Source: Pandoraea apista (GTDB lineage: Bacteria > Pseudomonadota > Gammaproteobacteria > Burkholderiales > Burkholderiaceae). From it: a stretch of DNA of 64,000 nucleotides. The notes beneath the pieces are model-generated. The model saw only the letters and a list, made by a program, of their open reading frames with translations. It ran no database searches and had not been told where the DNA came from. Of this stretch, positions 56,830 to 64,000 are shown in pieces (within the stretch, counting starts at the first letter, position 1; each line of letters starts with the position of its first letter). The stretch is taken from NCBI RefSeq assembly GCF_001465595.2, contig NZ_CP013481.2:5270001-5334000 (forward strand). The letters run 5' to 3'. The translations under genes and the position numbers were made by a program.

Positions 56830-58896
56830 TCAGACCTGACGTCCCGCCGGCATCGGCTCGAACGGCGTTTCACGAGCTGTCGGCTTGTTGGCCCGGCGCG
56901 CCTCGAGGATGGTGCGCAGGCCGAAGAACGCCACCGCCACCACCACGAACATGAAGACACCGGCGAGCGTGGCATCCACGTAATCGTTGAACACGATCTG
57001 CTGCATCTGCGCCACCGACTTGGCCGGCGCGAGCAGCTTGCCGTCGGCGAGCGCCGCCTGATACTTCGCTGCGTGGGCGAGGAAGCCGACCTTCGGGTCC
57101 GGATCGAACATCTTCTGCCATCCGGCCGTGAGCGTGCAGGCGAGCAGCCACAGGGTCGGCAGGATCGTCACCCAGGCGAAGCGCTCACGCTTGAGCTTGA
57201 AGAGCACGCAGGTTGCGAGAATCAGCGCAATCGCCGCCAGCATCTGGTTGGAGATACCGAACAGTGGCCACAGCGTGTTGATGCCACCCAGCGGATCGAC
57301 CACACCCTGATAGAGGAAGTAACCCCACGCCGCGACGCAAAGCGCCGTAGCAATCAGATTGGCCGGCAGCGACTCGGTACGCTTGAGCGACGGCACAAAT
57401 GTGCCGAGCAAGTCCTGGAGCATGAAGCGGCCTGCGCGCGTGCCGGCATCAACGGCCGTCAGAATGAACAGTGCCTCGAACAGAATCGCGAAGTGGTACC
57501 AGAACGCCATCATCGCTTCGCCGCCCACGACCTGATGCAGGATGTGGGCCATGCCGACGGCCAGCGTCGGTGCGCCACCGGCACGGGAAATGATCGTGTT
57601 CTCGCCGACGGCGTGAGCGGTGGCGCTCAGCACCTCGGGCGTAATGGAGAAGCCCCAGCCCGAGACCACTTGCGCCACGGCTTCCGGCGTCGTGCCGATC
57701 ACGGCGGCCGGGCTGTTCATCGCGAAGTACACGCCCGGGTCGATCACAGATGCAGCGACCAGCGCCATGATGGCCACGAACGATTCCATCAGCATGCCGC
57801 CGTAGCCGATGAAGCGCGCGTTGACTTCGTTATCGAGCAGCTTGGGCGTGGTGCCCGACGAGATCAGCGCGTGGAAGCCGGAGACGGCACCGCACGCGAT
57901 CGTGATGAAAAGGAACGGGAACAGCTTGCCCGACCAGACCGGGCCGCTGCCGTCGACAAACTGCGTGAGCGCAGGCATCTTCAGCTCGGGCGCGACCACC
58001 AGAATACCGATGGCGAGCGCCAGAATCGTGCCAATCTTCAGGAACGTCGACAGATAATCGCGCGGCGCGAGCAGCAGCCACACCGGCAACACGGACGCGA
58101 CGAAGCCGTAGCCGATCAGCATCCAGGTGAGTTGCTTGCCGTCGAACGTGAACAGTGGCGCGAGCGCGGCGCTATCGTGCACGCTCTGACCGAAGTAGAT
58201 CGCGGCCATGAGCATTACAAAGCCGATGATCGATACTTCGCCTATGCGGCCCGGGCGAATGAAGCGCGTGTAGATGCCCATGAAGAGCGCGATCGGAATC
58301 GTCAGCCCGACGGTAAACGTGCCCCACGGCGAGCCCGTGAGCGCCTTGACCACGATCAGCGCCAGCACCGCGAGAATGATGATCATGATGAGGAACGCGC
58401 CGAACAATGCGATCACGCCGGGGATCATGCCGAGTTCGGACTTCACGAGATCGCCAAGCGAACGGCCGTCGCGACGCGTGGAGATGAACAGCACCATGAA
58501 GTCCTGCACCGCGCCGGCAAACACCACCCCGGCTAGAATCCACAGCATGCCCGGCAGATAGCCCATCTGCGCGGCGAGCACGGGGCCCACGAGCGGCCCC
58601 GCACCGGCAATCGCGGCGAAATGGTGACCGAACAACACGTAGCGGTTGGTCGGCACGTAGTCGAGCCCGTCGTTGTGACGCCAGGCCGGTGTCATGCGCG
58701 AGCCATCGAGCTGCGCCACTCGCGTGGCGATGAACTTGCTGTAGAAGCGATAAGCGATCAGATAAACGCAGATAGCTGCGATCACGATCCAGAGTGCGCT
58801 GACGGTTTCGCCGCGCGAGAGTGCCACCGTACCCAGCGCGCACGCGCCGACGATGGCGACCGCTGCCCAGGGCAGTTGTTGCCAGATGCGATTCAT
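56830..58896 (-). CDS. cstA: Carbon starvation protein A family transporter
   Basis: A 688-residue polytopic inner-membrane protein with about 16 hydrophobic segments. Family features include GLDYVPTNRYVLFGHHFAAIAGAGPLVGPVLAAQMGYLPGMLWI and a C-terminal DUF4161-type half. CstA and its relative BtsT import pyruvate and, for CstA, perhaps peptides; substrate here is inferred. GAGGAG precedes the ATG at 58896. It is divergent from a sensor kinase/regulator pair that may control it. Confidence 0.95.
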   Translation of the reverse strand: MNRIWQQLPWAAVAIVGACALGTVALSRGETVSALWIVIAAICVYLIAYRFYSKFIATRVAQLDGSRMTPAWRHNDGLDYVPTNRYVLFGHHFAAIAGAGPLVGPVLAAQMGYLPGMLWILAGVVFAGAVQDFMVLFISTRRDGRSLGDLVKSELGMIPGVIALFGAFLIMIIILAVLALIVVKALTGSPWGTFTVGLTIPIALFMGIYTRFIRPGRIGEVSIIGFVMLMAAIYFGQSVHDSAALAPLFTFDGKQLTWMLIGYGFVASVLPVWLLLAPRDYLSTFLKIGTILALAIGILVVAPELKMPALTQFVDGSGPVWSGKLFPFLFITIACGAVSGFHALISSGTTPKLLDNEVNARFIGYGGMLMESFVAIMALVAASVIDPGVYFAMNSPAAVIGTTPEAVAQVVSGWGFSITPEVLSATAHAVGENTIISRAGGAPTLAVGMAHILHQVVGGEAMMAFWYHFAILFEALFILTAVDAGTRAGRFMLQDLLGTFVPSLKRTESLPANLIATALCVAAWGYFLYQGVVDPLGGINTLWPLFGISNQMLAAIALILATCVLFKLKRERFAWVTILPTLWLLACTLTAGWQKMFDPDPKVGFLAHAAKYQAALADGKLLAPAKSVAQMQQIVFNDYVDATLAGVFMFVVVAVAFFGLRTILEARRANKPTARETPFEPMPAGRQV

Positions 58897-59281
58897 TGTC
58901 TCTCCTCGGAACTGCCTCCTGTGGGCAGCAACCCGGGACGGCGCCATTGCAGCGCTGTCCCGCCTCTTGGTGCGGCGTCATCGAGACGCCTCGAAACGTG
59001 GCTCACTGCGAACACCCCTCTTTCGGGGGTCTGCGCACAGCGAGAGCCGGTGACATTGCGCGAAGACGCCGCATGCGGACATACGGGCATTCGAACCTGC
59101 GCAACACTTGCGAGATGCTTGCGAGACGCACGCAAGCGGCGCTGGGCAGCCCCGGCCACGATTCGGCGTGTAGTATTGGCGTTTGCCCATCGCGCCACAA
59201 GCGCGAAACTACGCAGGACCGCTACGTGCTACTACGTAGCGCGATGCTGTAAAACACGGCATTGCTGGCTTTTCGAATGTC
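58897..59281. other. Divergent control region between cstA and the sensor kinase
   Basis: 385 bases without a gene. A GC-rich imperfect hairpin lies at about 59012-59030 (CACCCCTCTTTCGGGGGTC). The perfect inverted repeat GCTACGT-N6-ACGTAGC at 59221-59240, with a further CTACG at 59209-59213, is the most regular element. A TGTAAA with a TGC extension at 59245-59253 could serve as -10 for the kinase gene. Confidence 0.55.
59221..59240 (+). promoter_or_regulatory. Inverted repeat upstream of the kinase gene
   Basis: GCTACGT, six bases, ACGTAGC: perfect seven-base arms, 41 bases before the kinase ATG. Another CTACG lies nine bases upstream. Plausible operator for the linked NarL-type regulator; this is inference. 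Confidence 0.45.
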
Positions 59282-60667
59282 ATGAATCTCCGACAGAAAT
59301 TTTTCGTTCTGGCCTTGTTGCCGGTCGCATTGGCGATGGTCGCCATTGCGCTGGCCGTGCGACACCAAGGCAATGAGCTTTCGCGCGCGCAGCACGACGC
59401 CGTGCAGACCACGTCGCTGGCCAACAAGCGGGCCGAGCTGCTGCATTACGTGGGTCTTGCACGCAACGCCATCGAGCCGTTGTATGACGGCCCCGACACC
59501 CCCGCCGCTCGCGAACAGGCCCTCGCCACCCTTGCACGCATGGAGTTCGGCAAAGACGGCTACTTCTTCGTCTACGACCTCGAAGGCCGCAGCCTGATGC
59601 ACCCGCGTCAGCCCGAACTTGTCGGCCACAATCTTTGGTCACTCAAGGATGAGTCGGGGGCCCCCACGATTCAACGCCTGATCGCCGCGGCACGCGCCGG
59701 TGGTGGCTACGTGCAGTACGCGTGGGAGAAGCCGTCTCTCCAGCAAATGACCCCGAAGCTGGGTTACGTGATCGCTCTGCCGCGCTGGAACTGGATGATC
59801 GGCACCGGCATCTATCTCGACGATGTCGAAGCCACGCTGCGTGAGTCTGACGACCGGGCGCAGTCGAACATCGACCGCACGCTGATCTGGATCACGCTCA
59901 TCGCGTCGTCCTGCCTGGCCATCGTGGGCCTGTGCGGACTTGTCGTGAACATCACCGAGCTCAAGACCGCCGACGCGAAGCTGCGTCAACTGGCGCGGCA
60001 GGTTGTGGAGTCGCAGGAACTGGAGCGATCACGTATCTCGCGCGAGTTGCACGACGGCATTAGCCAGCTCCTCGTGTCGGTCAAGCTGCTGCTGGAGTCG
60101 GCGTCGATGCGCCTGCCGGGCTCACCCGCCGCGGCCAGCACCACACTCGGTGTCGCCATCGACCGGTTAAACGGTACGCTCGGCGAAGTCCGACGTATCT
60201 CGCAGGCGTTGCGCCCGGCCATGCTCGACGATCTCGGTCTGGCGGCCGCCATCGATCAGCTCGCGCGGGAGTTCGGTTCGCACGCCGGTCTGCCTGTCGA
60301 GATGAGCGTCGAAGGCGAGGCGCCTGTGCTGGACGACAATATCAAGACAATGCTCTACCGCATCGCCCAGGAGGCGCTGACCAACATCGAGCGCCATGCG
60401 CAGGCTTCGCGTGTCTCGATCCTGCTGATCTTCAAATCCGACGGCATTCATTTGTCGATTGCCGACGACGGACGCGGTTTCGACGTATCCGACGTGCACC
60501 ACGATCCTCGCCATGGCATTGGCCTGCGCAATATGCGCGAGCGTCTCGATGCCGTGGGCGGTGTGCTGGGTATTCAGTCGTGGCCTGGCCTCACCACCAT
60601 CAGCGCGTGGGTGCCCCTCACGCCTGCCGCCGTAAAAGCGGCGCTTCGTGCAACATCACGCAAATGA
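59282..60667 (+). CDS. Cache-domain sensor histidine kinase (HisKA_3 type)
   Basis: A 461-residue membrane kinase. Membrane segment about 8-26, a periplasmic single Cache-type domain (about 30-195) with MEFGKDGYFFVYDLEGRSLMHPRQPELVGHNLW and WNWMIGTGIYLDD, a second membrane segment (about 200-224), then the HisKA_3 domain with H257 (SRELHDGISQLL) and an ATPase domain with IADDGRGFD and GIGLRNMRERLDAVGG. Cache domains of this kind bind small carboxylates; with cstA adjacent and divergent, pyruvate or a related acid is a reasonable ligand guess. The stop overlaps the regulator start. Confidence 0.93.
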   Translation: MNLRQKFFVLALLPVALAMVAIALAVRHQGNELSRAQHDAVQTTSLANKRAELLHYVGLARNAIEPLYDGPDTPAAREQALATLARMEFGKDGYFFVYDLEGRSLMHPRQPELVGHNLWSLKDESGAPTIQRLIAAARAGGGYVQYAWEKPSLQQMTPKLGYVIALPRWNWMIGTGIYLDDVEATLRESDDRAQSNIDRTLIWITLIASSCLAIVGLCGLVVNITELKTADAKLRQLARQVVESQELERSRISRELHDGISQLLVSVKLLLESASMRLPGSPAAASTTLGVAIDRLNGTLGEVRRISQALRPAMLDDLGLAAAIDQLAREFGSHAGLPVEMSVEGEAPVLDDNIKTMLYRIAQEALTNIERHAQASRVSILLIFKSDGIHLSIADDGRGFDVSDVHHDPRHGIGLRNMRERLDAVGGVLGIQSWPGLTTISAWVPLTPAAVKAALRATSRK

Positions 60668-61296
60668 CGCAAGCTCCCCCTATCCGATTGCTGCTGATCG
60701 ACGATCACCCGCTTGTCCGCGACGGACTACGCGCCCGTTTCGATGCCTCTCCCAATCTTCAAGTCGTGGGAGAAGCGGGCAACGCGCAGGAAGCGCTCAC
60801 GCGCGCCAAGACATCGTCACCAGATCTCGCGTTGATGGACATCAGCATGCGCGGCACGAACGGCATCGAACTGACGGCGCAATTTCGCGAGCAGTTTCCG
60901 CACATCGCCGTGTTGATTCTTTCGATGCACGACAACGCCGAGTACGTGCGTCAGGCGGTGCGGGCCGGCGCGCGCGGCTACGTGCTCAAAGACGCCCCGG
61001 CGCACGAAATCGTGACCGCCATCGAACGCGTGGCCCGAGGCGATGCGTACTACAGCGCCGCCATCGCTGCGCGCGTGGTACAGGCGTCGACATCGCACGC
61101 GCCCATCGATTCGCTCACGCCCCGCGAACGCGAAATCCTGTCGCGCATTGCCCGAGGCCTGGCCAACAAGCAAATTGCGACGGAGATGGATCTGTCGGTA
61201 CGGACCGTAGAAACCCATCGACTCAATATCAAGCGAAAGCTCGGCATAGAAGGGCAAGCGGAGTTGATCAAATTCGCGGTGGAGAATCGGTTGTAA
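60664..61296 (+). CDS. NarL/LuxR-family response regulator
   Basis: A 210-residue two-domain regulator: receiver (about 7-125) with D13/D14 and phospho-acceptor D59 (LALMDISMRG), and a C-terminal LuxR-type helix-turn-helix (about 145-205) with LTPREREILSRIARGLANKQIATEM and VRTVETHRLNIKRKLGI. ATG at 60664 overlaps the kinase stop in ATGA, so the pair is coupled. Confidence 0.95.
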   Translation: MTQAPPIRLLLIDDHPLVRDGLRARFDASPNLQVVGEAGNAQEALTRAKTSSPDLALMDISMRGTNGIELTAQFREQFPHIAVLILSMHDNAEYVRQAVRAGARGYVLKDAPAHEIVTAIERVARGDAYYSAAIAARVVQASTSHAPIDSLTPREREILSRIARGLANKQIATEMDLSVRTVETHRLNIKRKLGIEGQAELIKFAVENRL

Positions 61297-61326
61297 TACG
61301 GCCGCTATCGGCCGCTTCTCACGGGA

Positions 61327-61500
61327 TCAATGCAGAAAGGGGGTTGTATATCTCCACTCCGGCATTGGAAAAATCCCCGGTCTGCGCGCCACGTTGTCCA
61401 GAATCGTCAACACTTCCTCCTCAGGTGTTCCGCCATGCAACGCCGCACGCGATCGAATCGATCTCATCATCGGTTCATCCATCCCTTCAATCAGCATCAT
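61327..61500 (-). CDS. Orphan FitA/Arc-like (ribbon-helix-helix) antitoxin-type protein
   Basis: A 57-residue protein with EPMMRSIRSRAALHGGTPEEEV followed by LTILDNVARRP, which resembles the second half of FitA/VapB-type ribbon-helix-helix antitoxins (RxRAAxHGxSxExEV). ATG at 61500 is preferred because GGAGGGG lies 9 to 13 bases ahead; other ATGs at 61506 and 61497 are close. The usual toxin gene (PIN-domain) that would follow is missing: the space leftward of its stop to the regulator is only 30 bases. It may be a remnant or a solitary regulator. Confidence 0.55.
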   Translation of the reverse strand: MMLIEGMDEPMMRSIRSRAALHGGTPEEEVLTILDNVARRPGIFPMPEWRYTTPFLH

Positions 61501-61647
61501 ATGCATCAGCCCCTCCGCGTGTTCATAAACTACATTTGGCGTCCGAATCGAACACTCGAACGACAGGGGAAATGCTAGCACCGGAGCCCTTTCGAAAACC
61601 GGCTAAACGCTTGCTCGGCGCAGCTTTCGGAAGGATCACAAGGGAAT

Positions 61648-61681
61648 AAAAAAATCCCACCGAAGTTTCCCTCGGCGGGAT
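61648..61681 (-). terminator. Terminator of pckG
   Basis: A 10-bp stem (ATCCCACCGA/TCGGCGGGAT with one A-C mismatch) is followed on the leftward strand by seven Ts. It lies about 85 bases beyond the pckG stop. Confidence 0.88.
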
Positions 61682-61766
61682 CGTTTTACGCACCCCGAGG
61701 GTGCTGGCTGCGAGGCTGGCGACGGCGCGCGATCAGCGCATCGCCATGTCAGCCGTCAAACGCGAA

Positions 61767-63653
61767 TCACGACTTCAGACGACGTTCGATATCGGCCTTC
61801 GTGTCGAGCAGCGCCTGGGGCAAGTGATGCTTGAGCGTGTCGAACAATTCGGTATGCAGCTTCAGCTCTTCATGCCATGCAGCCGGGTCCATCGACGTCA
61901 CGTCGTCGAACTGCGCCGGCGTGAACGACAGGCCGTTCCAGTTCAGATCCTCGTAACGCGGCGTGATACCGAACGCGTTCTCCACCCCCTGCGCCGTGCC
62001 GTCGATACGGCCGAGCATCCACGCCAGCACACGCATGTTCTCGCCGAAGCCCGGCCACACGAATTTGCCGTCTGCGCCCTTGCGGAACCAGTTCACGCAG
62101 TAGATCTTCGGCAGCTTCGCGCCCGCCTTCTCGAGATGCGCGCCGGTGTCGAGCCAGTGCTGGAAGTAGTCGCTCATGTTGTAACCGCAGAACGGCAACA
62201 TGGCGAACGGGTCGCGTCGCACCACACCCTGCTGGCCTGCCGCCGCTGCGGTCGTCTCCGAGCCCATCGTCGCGGCCATATACACGCCTTCGGTCCAGTC
62301 GCGCGCTTCCGTTACCAGCGGCACGGTCGTCGAACGGCGCCCGCCGAAGATAAACGCGTCGATCGCCACACCGGCCGGATTTTCCCAGTCGGCGTCGATC
62401 GACGGGCACTGCGAAGCCGGCGCCGTGAAACGTGAGTTCGGATGTGCTGCCTTGCGGCCCGTCGCTTTGGCGCTCTCCGGTGTCCAGTCCTTGCCTTGCC
62501 AGTCGATCAGATGCGCGGGCGGCGTATCGGTAAGGCCTTCCCACCACACGTCGCCATCGTCGGTCAGCGCCACGTTGGTGAAAATGACGTTCTCGCCAAG
62601 CGTCGCCAGCGCGTTCGGGTTGGTCTTCTCGCTCGTACCCGGAGCCACGCCGAAGAAGCCGGCTTCCGGGTTGATCGCGTACAGACGGCCGTCGCGACCC
62701 GGCTTGATCCACGCGATGTCGTCGCCGATGGTTTCGACCTTCCAGCCCTCGAAGCCCTTCGGCGGAATCAACATGGCGAAGTTGGTCTTGCCGCATGCCG
62801 ACGGGAATGCCGCAGCAACATGGTATTTCTTGCCCTCCGGCGACGTCACGCCGAGGATCAGCATGTGCTCGGCCAGCCAGCCTTCGTCACGCCCCATCTT
62901 CGACGCGATGCGCAGCGCAAAGCACTTCTTGCCCAGCAGCGCGTTGCCGCCGTAGCCGGAGCCGTAACTCCAGATCTCACGCGTTTCCGGGAAATGGACG
63001 ATGTACTTCGTGTCGTTGCACGGCCACGCCACGTCCTTCTCGCCGGCGGCGAGCGGTTTGCCGACCGTATGCACGCACGGTACGAACTCGCCGTCGGTGC
63101 CAAGCACGTCGTACACCGCGCGGCCCATGCGCGTCATGATGCGCATGTTCACGGCCACGTATGGCGTGTCGGACAGCTCCACGCCAATGTGGGCGATAGG
63201 CGAGCCGAGCGGCCCCATCGAGAACGGCACGACGTACATCGTGCGGCCGCGCATGCAGCCGGTGAACAGGCCGTCGAGCGTGGTGCGCATTTCGCGCGGA
63301 TCGATCCAATGATTGGTCGGGCCGGCGTCTTCGCGCTTTTCGCTGCAGATGAACGTGCGGTCTTCCACACGCGCCACGTCCGACGGATCGGACAGCGCGA
63401 GGAACGAGTTCGGCCGCTTGGCGGGGTTGAGCCGCTTCATCGTGCCGGCGGCCACCATCTGTTCGCACAGACGGTCGTATTCCTCCTGCGAGCCGTCGCA
63501 CCAGACGACACGCTCGGGCTGGGTGATCGCCGCGATATGCGATACCCAGTCGATCAGCTTGCGGTGACGCACCCAGGTGGGCAGATCACGAGTGGCGACG
63601 TTGGACGAGGAGGAGGCGTTGAGCGCACTAGCGCCCACACTGGCTTGCGTCAT
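61767..63653 (-). CDS. pckG: Phosphoenolpyruvate carboxykinase (GTP)
   Basis: Converts oxaloacetate to PEP, the entry step of gluconeogenesis. The 628-residue enzyme has the GTP-class P-loop FPSACGKTN (283-291) with the reactive cysteine, plus [25 protein letters not shown] and [24 protein letters not shown] at 63653 is preferred over that at 63668 because GGAGA lies nine bases upstream; the longer open frame to 63917 is not supported. A strong terminator follows the gene. Confidence 0.96.
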   Translation of the reverse strand: MTQASVGASALNASSSSNVATRDLPTWVRHRKLIDWVSHIAAITQPERVVWCDGSQEEYDRLCEQMVAAGTMKRLNPAKRPNSFLALSDPSDVARVEDRTFICSEKREDAGPTNHWIDPREMRTTLDGLFTGCMRGRTMYVVPFSMGPLGSPIAHIGVELSDTPYVAVNMRIMTRMGRAVYDVLGTDGEFVPCVHTVGKPLAAGEKDVAWPCNDTKYIVHFPETREIWSYGSGYGGNALLGKKCFALRIASKMGRDEGWLAEHMLILGVTSPEGKKYHVAAAFPSACGKTNFAMLIPPKGFEGWKVETIGDDIAWIKPGRDGRLYAINPEAGFFGVAPGTSEKTNPNALATLGENVIFTNVALTDDGDVWWEGLTDTPPAHLIDWQGKDWTPESAKATGRKAAHPNSRFTAPASQCPSIDADWENPAGVAIDAFIFGGRRSTTVPLVTEARDWTEGVYMAATMGSETTAAAAGQQGVVRRDPFAMLPFCGYNMSDYFQHWLDTGAHLEKAGAKLPKIYCVNWFRKGADGKFVWPGFGENMRVLAWMLGRIDGTAQGVENAFGITPRYEDLNWNGLSFTPAQFDDVTSMDPAAWHEELKLHTELFDTLKHHLPQALLDTKADIERRLKS

Positions 63654-63996
63654 GGGGGTTGTCTCCATGCAGAGTCGGAAAATCGATGCGGACGACGGGC
63701 GTCCGTTGTGCGGGCACCTCGAATCGCCGGGCGGCCCATCCGGTTGGGGATACCGGACGGGCGGAAATGCCCCGGCAATGGCTGCGGGCGCCGGACATCC
63801 TGGCGCTCGCGGGCTCGGGCCGCGTGAAGGACGGAGCGTGTTGTGCGACTTTCGGCGCACGCGAGAACACACGCAGGAAGGCAGGGGGCAACACGCGCAC
63901 CGATTCGTGCGCTTCAAGCGTCTCGTTCACCAGGTCCGACTTGCGTTTGCGGGGTGGATTCGATTTTTTGCCATCGTGTTGAGGCGGTTTCGCCAT
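63628..63996 (-). CDS. Doubtful hypothetical ORF upstream of pckG
   Basis: A 122-codon open frame that begins [19 protein letters not shown] and overlaps the pckG start by 26 bases. It is Arg/Pro-rich, resembles no family I know and has no good ribosome binding site in view. It could instead be pckG leader sequence; the region 63654-64000 otherwise holds no feature I can support. Confidence 0.2.
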   Translation of the reverse strand: MAKPPQHDGKKSNPPRKRKSDLVNETLEAHESVRVLPPAFLRVFSRAPKVAQHAPSFTRPEPASARMSGARSHCRGISARPVSPTGWAARRFEVPAQRTPVVRIDFPTLHGDNPHDASQCGR

Positions 63997-64000
63997 GGTT

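Overview
This window looks like an ordinary chromosomal stretch of a high-GC betaproteobacterium in the Burkholderiaceae; gene content and protein flavour fit Pandoraea best. The basis is the order dprA/def-fmt-htpX-rsmB, the gatCAB/mreBCD-mrdA-rodA block, a QueE with the CX14CX2C cluster motif known from Burkholderia, and a plasmid-R64-type (type IVb) pilus cluster. The genus is an inference from memory, not a search. Coding density is high, and no insertion sequence, integrase, CRISPR array or rRNA was seen.

Layout. 1-3957: a leftward DUF484/dapF/lpxL-like group divergent from metK, which ends in a strong terminator. 4114-9332: an aldehyde dehydrogenase (CalB-like) and an AidB-type acyl-CoA dehydrogenase facing left, divergent from a GMC alcohol oxidoreductase; together they could form an alcohol/aldehyde oxidation module. 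9303-17926: a compact, tightly overlapping leftward type IVb pilus operon: pilin, TcpQ/PilL-like protein, secretin PilN, PilO2, PilP, ATPase PilQ, inner-membrane PilR, prepilin peptidase. 18408-22795: an RND efflux permease and its adaptor. 22943-27877: polyphosphate kinase 2 and the gatC-gatA-(Cys-rich lipoprotein)-gatB group.

28428-34548: the cell-shape operon mreB-mreC-mreD-mrdA-rodA. 34645-38433: a Sel1-repeat protein, a secreted DsrE-like protein, queC-queE-queD for 7-deazaguanine synthesis, and a tRNA-Phe whose acceptor stem contains a C5-A68 mismatch. 38541-48434: a long leftward group, def, a GT39/ArnT-like glycosyltransferase, fmt, htpX, rsmB, a DUF4390 protein, an NtrY-like sensor kinase and a Fis-type response regulator, joined by overlaps or short gaps. 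48564-53483: rightward dprA, a thioredoxin-like protein and topB.

53584-64000: a LysR regulator divergent from hemN, with a good FNR/Anr-type site and a correctly placed -10 in front of hemN; cstA with ybdD, divergent from a Cache-domain kinase/NarL-type regulator pair; an orphan FitA/Arc-like antitoxin-sized protein; and pckG (GTP-dependent PEP carboxykinase). The cstA/two-component arrangement plus pckG suggests a neighbourhood handling pyruvate and gluconeogenic carbon. The points most worth checking are the minimal type IVb pilus locus, the hemN promoter, the tRNA-Phe mismatch, the inverted repeat before the cstA-linked kinase, and the orphan antitoxin-like gene.
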